This document shows, in pieces, positions 54,874 to 63,659 of a stretch of 64,000 nt of DNA. Numbering within the stretch: the first letter of the stretch is position 1; each line of letters opens with the position of its first letter. The notes under the pieces were generated by a model, which saw only the letters and a program-made list of their open reading frames with translations, was not told the DNA's origin and searched no databases. Source of the DNA: Marinilabilia salmonicolor. Its GTDB lineage: Bacteria > Bacteroidota > Bacteroidia > Bacteroidales > Marinilabiliaceae. The DNA lies in assembly GCF_003003035.1 (NCBI RefSeq), contig NZ_PVTS01000006.1, positions 62,001-126,000 on the forward strand. The letters are read 5' to 3'. Both the position numbers and the translations under genes were made by a program.

Positions 54874-55578
54874 TCAATGTTTTCTCACATCTCCTCCACC
54901 CGACTCGCTTATCTTTACTTCTTTTCCGGAGCCATAATAGTCCACATCGGCACCGCCACTGGCAGAAGCTTCAATCTCTTCAGTTACATATACCTCAATA
55001 TCGGCACCGCCTGAAGCGGAAGCAAAAACTTTCTTCGCATGAAGTTCCCTGGCATTAATGTCGGCACCTCCACTTGACTCTGCATGGAGAACCTCTGTCT
55101 GGCCTTCAATACTAAGATCCGCACCACCGCTTGAGTGCAGAATTATGGAGGCAGCCCTCACACTTACTTCAACATCTGCACCTCCTGAGGAATTAATCTC
55201 AATGCGATCGGTCCTCAACTCCCCTACTGATTTCAAATCAGCTCCTCCCGAGGATGACAATTTTGAAACGTCAGGCATGGTTAAATAAACATTTACATCT
55301 CCTTTTGAAAACCAGCTAAAAAAACTTGACTTGAAATAAACATTCAAACGACTTCCATCCAGCTCCGTTACAAGATTATCGATTGCATCACCATCTCCTT
55401 CCACAATAATTTCATAGTCCTCCCCCTGCTTTAAAAACAAGTCCACCCCGGAGGAAACGCTCACTTCATCAAAAGATCCGGAGATCCGGCGCTCTTCTCT
55501 CTCCTGGCCTGCAACCGTATTAAATCCTCCGGCAACAACTATGGAAAGTAAAGCCCAAATCAAAAACATTTTCTTCAT
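54874..55578 (-). CDS. Head-GIN domain protein (DUF2807)
   Basis: 234 residues, signal peptide MKKMFLIWALLSIVVAGG with cleavage near AGQ. A DUF2807/GIN beta-helix starts with RRISGSFDEVSVSSGVDLFL. The middle has seven or more SSGGAD/SASGGAD turns about every 16-20 residues (about residues 105-215), a regular beta-helix ladder. GIN proteins are secreted or periplasmic with unknown role. Monocistronic. Confidence 0.9.
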   Translation of the reverse strand: MKKMFLIWALLSIVVAGGFNTVAGQEREERRISGSFDEVSVSSGVDLFLKQGEDYEIIVEGDGDAIDNLVTELDGSRLNVYFKSSFFSWFSKGDVNVYLTMPDVSKLSSSGGADLKSVGELRTDRIEINSSGGADVEVSVRAASIILHSSGGADLSIEGQTEVLHAESSGGADINARELHAKKVFASASGGADIEVYVTEEIEASASGGADVDYYGSGKEVKISESGGGDVRKH

Positions 55579-55729
55579 ATCAGTAAATTTAAAGTTTCAA
55601 ACAAAAGTCTGACGCCATCATGGGGAAATAAGTTACAACCTTTTGTGAAAAGTTTTTAACAATTTATAGAAGTGTTTACATCAAGAGTTTATATTTTCGT
55701 GACCGATTTTAAACCAACAAAAAAACACA

Positions 55730-56938
55730 ATGAATTCAAATCGTCCGCTTTCCTTTCCCAGAAAGACCATTCTTGGCATCCAGTTTTTATTTGTAGCTTT
55801 CGGAGCCACAGTCCTGGTTCCGCTGTTAGTCGGCATTAGCCCATCCATTGCATTGTTTACTGCAGGAATCGGAACACTTATCTTCCATCTTATCACCAAA
55901 GGAAAAGTACCGGTTTTCCTGGGAAGTAGTTTTGCGTTTGTAGCTCCCATCGTTGAGGCCACCCGACTGTTTGGTTTTGCAGGAACACTGTCGGGAATAA
56001 TCGCTGTAGGAGTCGTTTATTCCATCATGTCGGCCATCGTAAAATGGCGGGGACCTGCTCTGATTGACAAAGTGTTTCCATCGGTGGTGGTAGGACCTGT
56101 AATTGTCGTAATTGGTCTATCACTGGCCTCAACAGGTGTGGATATGGCCTCGCAAAACTGGCTTCTGGCTTTGATAGCACTACTTACTGCCATTATAGTT
56201 GTGGTTTTTGCCAAAGGTATGATAAAACTGATCCCCATATTCCTGGGAATCATCGCCGGATATGTAGCCTCTATATTTACAGGGGATGTAGATTTTACAA
56301 AGATCACGGAAGCCCCCTGGTTTTCACTACCTGCATTTCAGGCACCAACTTTCAGCTGGTCTGCCATTATCTATATGGTTCCTGTTGCCATAGCCCCGCT
56401 AATTGAGCATATTGGCGACATGTACGCCATTGGCGCAGTTTCAGGTAAAAACTATGTTAAGGACCCGGGGCTGCAACGCACCATGCTGGGGGACGGAATT
56501 GCCACCGCTGTTGCCGGAAGTATGGGTAGTATTCCCAACACCACTTATTCAGAAGTAACAGGAGCAATCTCGCTCACCAAGGTTACCGACCCTGTGGTCT
56601 TGAGAATTTCAGCCATTACCGCCATTGCTTTTTCCGTTTTGGGAAAAGTAAGTGGCTTTCTGGAATCCATTCCGGGGGCCGTTCTTGGCGGCATTATGCT
56701 ATTGCTGTTTGGTATGATTGCCAGTGTTGGCATAAAAACGCTGATCGATTCTAAAACAAATGTCAATAAAACACGTAATCAGGTTATTATTTCAGTGATT
56801 CTAACCGTAGGAATAGGTGGTGCTGTCATCCGGTTTGGCAATTTCTCACTGGCCGGAATCGGTCTGGCAGCAGTAACCGGCGTTTTATTGAACCTCATCC
56901 TTCCCGACAAGTCCAAACCCGTAAAAATGAAGAAGTAA
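55730..56938 (+). CDS. Uracil/xanthine permease (NCS2 family)
   Basis: 402 residues, about 12-14 membrane helices. NCS2 marks: VPVFLGSSFAFVAPIVEATR, VVGPVIVVIGLSLASTGVDM, and PLIEHIGDMYAIGAVSG followed by GSMGSIPNTTYSEVTGAISL, which supply the acidic residues used for base binding. UraA-like (uracil) is more likely than xanthine from IEHIGD, but substrate stays open. Monocistronic. Confidence 0.92.
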   Translation: MNSNRPLSFPRKTILGIQFLFVAFGATVLVPLLVGISPSIALFTAGIGTLIFHLITKGKVPVFLGSSFAFVAPIVEATRLFGFAGTLSGIIAVGVVYSIMSAIVKWRGPALIDKVFPSVVVGPVIVVIGLSLASTGVDMASQNWLLALIALLTAIIVVVFAKGMIKLIPIFLGIIAGYVASIFTGDVDFTKITEAPWFSLPAFQAPTFSWSAIIYMVPVAIAPLIEHIGDMYAIGAVSGKNYVKDPGLQRTMLGDGIATAVAGSMGSIPNTTYSEVTGAISLTKVTDPVVLRISAITAIAFSVLGKVSGFLESIPGAVLGGIMLLLFGMIASVGIKTLIDSKTNVNKTRNQVIISVILTVGIGGAVIRFGNFSLAGIGLAAVTGVLLNLILPDKSKPVKMKK

Positions 56939-56982
56939 CAAGCAGAACCAAATGGCATAATAATTGTTTAATTATTAAAGCA

Positions 56983-57015
56983 TTTGTGCAAACAGCCGCA
57001 AAATATCTATTTTTG
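56983..57015 (+). promoter_or_regulatory. Promoter of the acyl ligase gene
   Basis: TTTG (56983-56986), 21-base spacer, TATTTTTG (57008-57015). A GCCGCAAAA / TTTTGCGGC hairpin (56995-57019) overlaps it and may also end upstream transcripts. Confidence 0.7.
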
Positions 57016-57040
57016 CGGCTTCAATTATTGATATAAGAGT

Positions 57041-59500
57041 ATGCTAAAGAACATGGGCAATAAAACGGCCATCACTTACGGAAGTGATTACATTAGTTAT
57101 AGCCGTTTGACAGGAAACATAGAACAATTTGCAGATCAATACAACATCAGCAAAGGGGCCAGGGTTGCTATTTTTATGGAAAACAGACCGGAATGGGTTT
57201 ACGCATTCTATTCAGTCTGGAAAAACGGGGGAATTGCAGTACCCATAGATTATCTGGCTACCCCCGATGAGGTCGCCTTTATTCTCAATGATTGCCAACC
57301 CGAAGTGATTTTCACTTCTGCAGGCAGTCTGCCGGTAATAAAAGAGGCCATTACCAAAGCGGCCATTGACAACCAAATCATCCTTGCAGACGAAATTACT
57401 CTTCAGCAGGAGAAGTCATCAATCAACGATATAGAAATTGCTGATAAGACCCAGACCGCTGTCATCATTTACACCTCGGGAACCACCGGCAGCCCAAAGG
57501 GTGTCATGTTGTCTTTCAATAACCTGATGGCCAACATCAAAGGCGTTGCCCACGATATTAAAATTTTCACTTCGGCAAGCAGGACACTGATGCTGCTTCC
57601 GCTGCATCATATTTTCCCATTGATGGGAACCATGATTATTCCTCTTTACGCCGGTGGAAGCGTTGCCATAAGCCCTTCCATGGCATCCGAAGATATCATC
57701 AAAACACTTCAGGACAATAAAATCACCATTCTCCTTGGAGTACCAAGACTGTATGCTGCCATCCGCAAAGGTATTAAAGATAAAATCAATGCTAGTGCAG
57801 TTGCCAGACTTCTGTTTTCCATCGCAGGAAAACTGAACAGTCCCTCCTTTTCCAAGACCATATTTAAGGCTGCCCATCAAAAAATGGGTGGTCATCTGAA
57901 ATATCTGGTTTCCGGAGGAGCTGCGCTGGATCCCGAAGTTGCACGAGACTATCAGATTCTGGGATTTGAGGTGCTGGAAGGATACGGAATGACAGAATCT
58001 GCACCAATGATTACTTTTACCCGTCCCGGGCGTGTTCTCATTGGCTCGCCGGGAGAAGCTCTTCCAGGAACCATTATTGAGAGTATTGACGGAGAAATTA
58101 CCATCAAAGGTCCGCAAATTATGCAGGGCTACTACAACAGACCCGAGGAGACGGATAAAGTATTAAAAGAGGGTCGTCTCTTTACCGGCGACCTGGGACA
58201 TGTGGACCAGAAAGGCTATCTGTTTATTACCGGGCGAAAGAAAGAAATCATTGTTCTTTCTAACGGGAAAAATGTCAATCCTTCCGAATTGGAGACCAAG
58301 CTGGAAGATTCGCCTTTGGTACGCGAATGCGGGGTGTTTTTCAAGGATGATATGCTTCAGGCCGTCATTGTTCCTGAAAAGAGTGCAATCGGCCAAACAG
58401 AAGAACAGAACATTGAAGACATCATGCGCTGGAAGGTAATTGATGTGTTCAACCAACAGGTCTCTTCGTACAAGAAAATCATGCGCTTTCATCTCACCGA
58501 TCAGGATCTGCCAAGAACAAGACTTTCCAAACTCCAACGATTTAAACTGGAAGAGTTTGCCCTGGAAGAAGAGAAGAGTACTGAACCGAGAGTGCTTCCT
58601 GATTTTGAAGAGTACAAAATGATAACCGATTACCTTTCCAGGGAAAAAGGTCGGGACGTGCTCCCGCACTACCACCTGGAAATGGATCTGGGATTGGATT
58701 CCCTTGATAAAGTTGGATTTGAAACTTACCTCAACCAAACTTTCGGTGTTAAGATTGATCCGGTGGAAATGCTTCGCTTCAACAATGTGCTGCTGCTTGC
58801 AGAACACGTAAGAGAAGTGAAAACAAAAGTGGAAGAGCAAAAAATCAACTGGAGAGCCATTCTTCGGGAGAAAGTACCATTGCAGCTCCCCAAAACCTGG
58901 GCTACAGGAAGTATCATGGTTCGTTTGTCGCGATTGTTTTTCCACTCCTACTTCCGTTTCAATGCATGGGGAATGAAAAACATCCCGGAAGGACCTTGTA
59001 TCATTGCACCCAATCATCAAAGCTTTTTTGACGGGTTGTTTGTGGCATCCTACCTCCGCACAAGGCAGATAAAAAAGACCTATTTTTATGCCAAAGAGAA
59101 GCATGTGAAGACTCCATGGTTGAAGTTCCTCGCGAACAGGAACAATATCATCATCATGGACCTCAACAACGACCTGAAGGCTTCCATCCAAAAAATGGCC
59201 GAAGTGCTGAAGCGGAATAAAAACCTGATTATCTTTCCTGAAGGAACAAGAACCAAAAACGGACAGCTTGGGCAGTTCAAGAAGACATTTGCCATTTTGA
59301 GCCGCGAGCTGAACATTCCGGTTGTACCGGTCTCTATCCGGGGAGCTTTTGAAGCTCTTCCCAAAGGCAGTTTCTTCCCTAAACCATTTAAAAAAGTGGA
59401 CATTGAATTTCTGAAGCCGGTCTATCCCGGAGAAGACACCTACGACTCACTGGCCGTAAGAGTTAAGGAACAGATTCAGTACAATTTAAAATCTTCCTGA
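57041..59500 (+). CDS. Acyl-AMP ligase, ACP and PlsC acyltransferase fusion
   Basis: 819 residues. Residues about 1-500: AMP-dependent fatty-acyl ligase (VIIYTSGTTGSPKGVMLSFN, EVLEGYGMTESAP, GYLFITGRKKEIIVLSNGK). Residues about 520-590: acyl carrier domain, phosphopantetheine Ser554 in DLGLDSLDKVGF. Residues about 630-819: lysophosphatidate-type acyltransferase, HxxxxD as H659-D664 in PNHQSFFDGLF and FPEGTRTKNGQ at 732-742. It should activate free fatty acids, load them on its own ACP and esterify a lysophospholipid, resembling Aas but with an inserted carrier. Confidence 0.93.
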   Translation: MLKNMGNKTAITYGSDYISYSRLTGNIEQFADQYNISKGARVAIFMENRPEWVYAFYSVWKNGGIAVPIDYLATPDEVAFILNDCQPEVIFTSAGSLPVIKEAITKAAIDNQIILADEITLQQEKSSINDIEIADKTQTAVIIYTSGTTGSPKGVMLSFNNLMANIKGVAHDIKIFTSASRTLMLLPLHHIFPLMGTMIIPLYAGGSVAISPSMASEDIIKTLQDNKITILLGVPRLYAAIRKGIKDKINASAVARLLFSIAGKLNSPSFSKTIFKAAHQKMGGHLKYLVSGGAALDPEVARDYQILGFEVLEGYGMTESAPMITFTRPGRVLIGSPGEALPGTIIESIDGEITIKGPQIMQGYYNRPEETDKVLKEGRLFTGDLGHVDQKGYLFITGRKKEIIVLSNGKNVNPSELETKLEDSPLVRECGVFFKDDMLQAVIVPEKSAIGQTEEQNIEDIMRWKVIDVFNQQVSSYKKIMRFHLTDQDLPRTRLSKLQRFKLEEFALEEEKSTEPRVLPDFEEYKMITDYLSREKGRDVLPHYHLEMDLGLDSLDKVGFETYLNQTFGVKIDPVEMLRFNNVLLLAEHVREVKTKVEEQKINWRAILREKVPLQLPKTWATGSIMVRLSRLFFHSYFRFNAWGMKNIPEGPCIIAPNHQSFFDGLFVASYLRTRQIKKTYFYAKEKHVKTPWLKFLANRNNIIIMDLNNDLKASIQKMAEVLKRNKNLIIFPEGTRTKNGQLGQFKKTFAILSRELNIPVVPVSIRGAFEALPKGSFFPKPFKKVDIEFLKPVYPGEDTYDSLAVRVKEQIQYNLKSS

Positions 59501-59640
59501 GGGGGGAGTGAGTTGTGAGTTCTGAGTTGTGAGTTCTGAGTTTTGGGTTCCGAGTTCTGAGTTGTGGGTTGTGAGTTGTGGGTTGTGGGTTGTGAGTTGT
59601 GAGTTGTGAGTTGTGAGTTCTTGAGTAGCCAACTGTGAGT
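59501..59640. repeat. GAGTTGTGAGTT word repeat after the acyl ligase stop
   Basis: About 18 words of GAGTTGT, GAGTTCT and GGGTTGT, 7 bases each, start at the TGA stop and run to about 59625. The most regular of the word repeats here. Confidence 0.8.
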
Positions 59641-59676
59641 CGGTGGCCTGACAATAAAATTGTTAAAGCATTTTAC

Positions 59677-59711
59677 CACCGCCTGAAACATGATTTTCAG
59701 GCGGTGTTTTG
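59677..59711 (+). terminator. Terminator
   Basis: Perfect 12-base stem CACCGCCTGAAA / TTTCAGGCGGTG with T-rich tail; serves the acyl ligase gene. Confidence 0.9.
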
Positions 59712-59798
59712 TTGTTTCAAAAAGGAAGGAATTCCTTTGGCAGGAAGCCAGAATATCCTTAACTTTTGAATTGTGTGGAACTTAAAAAATTCAAGAAA

Positions 59799-60362
59799 AT
59801 GATAAAAGCAGCCATATTTATTGCACCGGGATTTGAAGAAATTGAAGCCCTCACTCCTGCTGATGTACTCCACAGAGCCGGAGCAGAAGTGGAACTGATT
59901 TCCATAACAGAAGACAAAAGCGTAACGGGAGCTCATGGACTGACCATTGTTTGCGATCGTGTATTTGAGGGCAAACCCATTGATGCAAAAGACATCATCA
60001 TCCTTCCGGGTGGAATGCCGGGAGCCCGGAATTTACAGCATCATGTGCGGCTGACAGATTTAATCAAAAAATATTACCAGGAGAAGAAATGGATTGCTGC
60101 AATCTGTGCAGCCCCCATGATTATAGGAGAAATGGGCCTGCTGGAAGGTCGAAAAGCTACCTGCTTCCCCGGATTTGAACACCATCTAAAAAAGGCACAC
60201 CACTACCCCGCCCCGGCCATCACAGACGGTCACATAATAACCGGCCGGGGAATCGGTGCAGCCATGGAATTTTCCATAGAAATAATTGCCAACCTTTATG
60301 GCCCCGAAAAAGCTTCTGAATTACGGGATAAAATGGTGGTACCTCCAGTTGGCGGGGATTAA
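59799..60362 (+). CDS. DJ-1/PfpI (YajL-type) family protein
   Basis: 187 residues from the ATG at 59799 (MIKAAIFIAPGFEEIEALTP). DJ-1 fold with the nucleophile Cys in WIAAICAAPMIIGEMG, Glu in PGFEEIEALT, and TGRGIGAAMEFSIEII. Family members are deglycase/chaperone/stress proteins, with contested activities. Convergent with the radical SAM gene; stops overlap by four bases. Confidence 0.93.
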   Translation: MIKAAIFIAPGFEEIEALTPADVLHRAGAEVELISITEDKSVTGAHGLTIVCDRVFEGKPIDAKDIIILPGGMPGARNLQHHVRLTDLIKKYYQEKKWIAAICAAPMIIGEMGLLEGRKATCFPGFEHHLKKAHHYPAPAITDGHIITGRGIGAAMEFSIEIIANLYGPEKASELRDKMVVPPVGGD

Positions 60363-61843
60363 TAGTACTCCGATAACCCTTCCTCAATTATCTCGAAATG
60401 GGCAATCCAAAAAAGTTGGTCTGAGGCATACCACTCCTCCGGACGGGCATTTCCTTGAGCAATTCGCTCCAATATACCGCGTAAGGGTGGCAGGATTTCC
60501 ATATCATTAACGACAAAGGCCGTTTCAATAAATATCTTTCGTGTTTCCTGCAGTTTCACTTCCTCGAAATCAGGAATTTCACCGGGCATTTCAGAGATTC
60601 TTACATCACGATAGCCCAATTCAACCGGTAAAGAGGCAGGAATTCGGGACAAATGCTGCAGTTTGAAACGAAAACGGCCCGATTCGTTGTCGAGTTGGAT
60701 GCCCTTTTCGCCAGAAGGGAACGCCTGCTCCAGCTCAACAAGGGCTTTGGGGTATTTTTTCATATCAATCGACAAATTGCGAATATGCCCGTTTTCAGTG
60801 ATATCTTCCCACTCTAAAAGACTTTGTGGGGCCAGTTTGTGTCTGAGCCCTGACTTTTGAAATCGGTTTTTATAGACGTACGAACAATAATTTACGGGAA
60901 GATCGGTTGAAACAGCCCGTAAATTTTTCAGAACTTTAAGCGCGGCAATCTCGCTTTCAGGGAGTGTGGCGCGGGGTCCATGGGCAACTTTATACCCGCG
61001 TGACATCAACTTACCCATATTATAGGGGGTCAGTCTAAGCTGGTGCAAATTCAAAAAAGACAAACCCTGGTCATATAATTCCCTTGCACTCTTAGTGATA
61101 AGGTCAACCTCATCAGGGACCGCAGGAATTTCAACGGTAACATTTGGAATGATGCCCAGTGCCTGTTTTACAAACCGTAAATCGTAATGAGTAGCTCCAA
61201 TGTCAAATCGAAGTTCATTCAGTCCCTCGTCAGCGAGTGTTTTCAGCTTTTTCTCATCCACCAAAGTGCCATTGGTATATCCCCAGATGTAAAGTTGATC
61301 TCCAAACTCTTTGCGCAAAACCCTTAAAAAGCGAAGCATCTTATCATAGGTGAGAAAAGGCTCACCACCGCTAAAACTAACACCTTTGAAATCAAACTGT
61401 CTCAGATAATCAACATATTCGTAAGGATCTTCAAAAGTCAATGTTTGGGTTACAGGAGATCCCAATTCATTCTGGGGAGCCGGGCAATAAAAACACTTAC
61501 AATTACATTTCCCGTTGATAAACAAGCAGCTCCACTGGCCCTCAGCACAAAGCTTACATCCGGGAGAAAGTCGGGATACATCCGTTTTGGATCCCTTATA
61601 GCCAAACTGTATTTGATCGTTCAGATCACTCAGAAGGGAGTCCCGCTCCAACTCAAGCTCCAGAGCATCCCGGTAATTAATCCAGTTGATATCATCGTAA
61701 GAAATTCCATATTCCAAACGATTCCGCTCAACCATACGGTTGCGATGACGCAACAGTCCTTCCATCAGCGTATAAAAATTAAAAAAGCCTGCGAATATAA
61801 ATCTTTTTTTGTTTAGCCTGATTAACGGATATCCTTTTTTCAT
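60359..61843 (-). CDS. Radical SAM protein, unknown specificity
   Basis: 494 residues. Cluster motif CNCKCFYCPAP (C-x3-C-x2-C) is preceded by further Cys: SPGCKLCAEGQWSCLF, so at least one more metal site is likely. GVSFSGGEPFLTYDKML is the SAM-binding GGEP motif. About 140 residues at the C-terminus after the barrel carry no motif I recognise. The frame starts with a membrane-like KKRFIFAGFFNFYTLMEG; an internal ATG at 61763-61765 (MEGLLRHRNRM) may be the true start. Orphan, so no product can be inferred. Confidence 0.88.
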   Translation of the reverse strand: MKKGYPLIRLNKKRFIFAGFFNFYTLMEGLLRHRNRMVERNRLEYGISYDDINWINYRDALELELERDSLLSDLNDQIQFGYKGSKTDVSRLSPGCKLCAEGQWSCLFINGKCNCKCFYCPAPQNELGSPVTQTLTFEDPYEYVDYLRQFDFKGVSFSGGEPFLTYDKMLRFLRVLRKEFGDQLYIWGYTNGTLVDEKKLKTLADEGLNELRFDIGATHYDLRFVKQALGIIPNVTVEIPAVPDEVDLITKSARELYDQGLSFLNLHQLRLTPYNMGKLMSRGYKVAHGPRATLPESEIAALKVLKNLRAVSTDLPVNYCSYVYKNRFQKSGLRHKLAPQSLLEWEDITENGHIRNLSIDMKKYPKALVELEQAFPSGEKGIQLDNESGRFRFKLQHLSRIPASLPVELGYRDVRISEMPGEIPDFEEVKLQETRKIFIETAFVVNDMEILPPLRGILERIAQGNARPEEWYASDQLFWIAHFEIIEEGLSEYY

Positions 61844-61902
61844 GAACTCTTACCTGTTTTTTTTGTTTAAAAAATCACAACTCATCATTAAACAATAAGG
61901 AT

Positions 61903-63183
61903 ATGTCAAACTCCTCCATAATCTATTGGTTCAGAAACGACCTGAGAATCCACGACAACCCTGCCCTGAAAAAGGCCTTGTCAAAGGGAAGTCCGGTAAT
62001 ACCGGTATTTATTGCAGACGATATCTGGTTTGAATCCTCGCACCGGGAACTGAATTTTCCCAGAACCGGCAGGTTAAGGAAGCAGTTTCTTGCAGAGTCA
62101 CTGGCCGATTTAAAGAAAACACTCGATGAATATGGCAGCACACTCTATATCTTTAAAGGAGATACGGCAGCCATTCTCAGAAAAATTATCCGGCACACCG
62201 GGAGCTCAAAAATAGTAGCACAACGCGAGATCGCAAGTGAAGAGACAACCATTGAGAGTCGCATAAACCAAAACATACCGCTTGAGTTACATTGGGGAAG
62301 TATGCTTTACCAACCCGATCAGGTTGATTTTCCGGTAGAAAAATCGCCGTTCTATTATACCAAATTCAAAAACAAAGTTCTTAACCAACCATTTATTCCA
62401 TCACCTCATGACACTCCGGAAGAGGGTGAACTCAGAAGATTATCAAAAATGTCTTTGCCCCCCGGTTTAACAGAGCTTGACTTGAATGAATGGATGAAGC
62501 CGGATATAACAGGGCTTTTCAAAGGTGGAGAAAGCAATGCGCTTGAAAGAATGCGGGAGTATATAAGCTCAGGAGGTGCTGCCCATTATGCCGACACCCG
62601 AAATCAATTTGAAGGAGCCAATTTTAGCAGCTTTCTGGCTCCCTGGCTGGCCAATGGTGCTTTATCACCAAGACTCCTTTACCAACATCTGCATAAAGAA
62701 AAGGAAAAGCACCCTGAATATTCAGAAAGCTTTAACACACTTACAGAACAACTCATATGGAGGGATAATTTCAGATTTCTCTTTTTGCGTTACGGAAATA
62801 AATTCTTTGCCACCAACGGACTCCGAAAACCTCCCCATGGGATGTACAACGACTATGAAGCCTTTGAGATGTGGAAATCCGGTCAAACAGGGCAACCCAT
62901 AATTGATGCACTCATGCACGAACTTAAAAAGACCGGTTTTATGAGTAACCGCGGCCGAATGCTTGTCAGCTTCTATCTTGCCAAAGAATTAAAGGTAAAC
63001 TGGCAATGGGGCGCTGCCTGGTTCGAGTCCTTGCTCATCGACTATGATGTTTACAGCAATTATGGAAACTGGGCATATCAGAGTGGTCGGGGAACGGACA
63101 GCCGCGTCAACAGAAAGTTCAATCTGGAAACCCAGACCAAAAAATTTGATCCGCACGGCTCTTTCATTCAAAAATGGAAATGA
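61903..63183 (+). CDS. Cryptochrome DASH-type photolyase
   Basis: 426 residues, typical bacterial DASH. N-terminal photolyase fold SSIIYWFRNDLRIHDNPALK, then the FAD-binding half with FEGANFSSFLAPWLANGALS, LIWRDNFRFLF and DYDVYSNYGNWAYQSGRGTD, the last being the DASH variant of the FAD motif. Light-dependent repair of cyclobutane dimers in single-stranded DNA; photoreceptor roles are also known. Divergent from the radical SAM gene by 59 bases. Confidence 0.95.
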   Translation: MSNSSIIYWFRNDLRIHDNPALKKALSKGSPVIPVFIADDIWFESSHRELNFPRTGRLRKQFLAESLADLKKTLDEYGSTLYIFKGDTAAILRKIIRHTGSSKIVAQREIASEETTIESRINQNIPLELHWGSMLYQPDQVDFPVEKSPFYYTKFKNKVLNQPFIPSPHDTPEEGELRRLSKMSLPPGLTELDLNEWMKPDITGLFKGGESNALERMREYISSGGAAHYADTRNQFEGANFSSFLAPWLANGALSPRLLYQHLHKEKEKHPEYSESFNTLTEQLIWRDNFRFLFLRYGNKFFATNGLRKPPHGMYNDYEAFEMWKSGQTGQPIIDALMHELKKTGFMSNRGRMLVSFYLAKELKVNWQWGAAWFESLLIDYDVYSNYGNWAYQSGRGTDSRVNRKFNLETQTKKFDPHGSFIQKWK

Positions 63184-63206
63184 TCCCGGGTTGTTGACTT
63201 TCTTGT

Positions 63207-63214
63207 TATATTTG
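63207..63214 (+). promoter_or_regulatory. Possible -7 box (TATATTTG) for the small Cys-rich gene
   Basis: TATATTTG matches the consensus 29 bases before the ATG. -33 TTTG not found. Confidence 0.5.
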
Positions 63215-63242
63215 CACCCGTCAAAACACAAGAAACATCCCA

Positions 63243-63437
63243 ATGAGTGAACAAAAAAACATCATGCAGGAGTGCTTTGTTTGCAAAAAAGATTTGTCAC
63301 AGAGTCAAAACAAATCTTTCAATGCGCGCACCAACCTTCCGGTTTGTGAAGAATGTAAAGGAACCGATGCTGAAAAAAAAGCCGAAAAAGATGCGCTTGA
63401 TTCACTGGCAGAGGGTTTTGTGTGTGGCTGTATATAA
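63243..63437 (+). CDS. Small Cys-rich (zinc-ribbon-like) protein
   Basis: 64 residues. Cysteines ECFVCKKDLS, VCEECKGTD and FVCGCI give two CxxC knuckles and a C-terminal CxC, consistent with a zinc ribbon. No signal peptide. It has its own promoter-like box and stands 60 bases behind the photolyase gene. Function unknown. Confidence 0.8.
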   Translation: MSEQKNIMQECFVCKKDLSQSQNKSFNARTNLPVCEECKGTDAEKKAEKDALDSLAEGFVCGCI

Positions 63438-63495
63438 TTTTTCTACAAATACTGTATTTTCTGACAAATTCAGGAAGTCAATAAAGCCTCTTTAA

Positions 63496-63655
63496 AGTCC
63501 GTCTATAAACTAAGCAAAATTTGGTTTTGGTCATGTGTTTGTCAAGAAAGTGCCAGTTACAAGGCTTGCGAAGCCCGAAAACACGCAGTTTACTCGGGTA
63601 AATGAGTAATTTTCGGGCAAGCGTAACGCAGTAAATGGTACTTTATAGACAAACA
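63496..63655 (+). repeat. MITE-like element A4
   Basis: 160 bp, ends AGTCCGTCTATAAAC and TTTATAGACAAACA, flanked by an exact 8-base direct repeat CTCTTTAA (63488-63495 and 63656-63663). The right copy contains the stop codon of the GIN gene beyond it. Confidence 0.85.
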
Positions 63656-63659
63656 CTCT

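Noticed and set aside
57419-59191. Long minus-strand frames (232 and 342 codons) inside the acyl ligase gene
   Set aside because: No family features and they lie opposite a clear multidomain gene.
59463-59691. Minus-strand frames with repeated NSQLTTHNSQ peptides
   Set aside because: They are translations of the GAGTT word repeat and not proteins.
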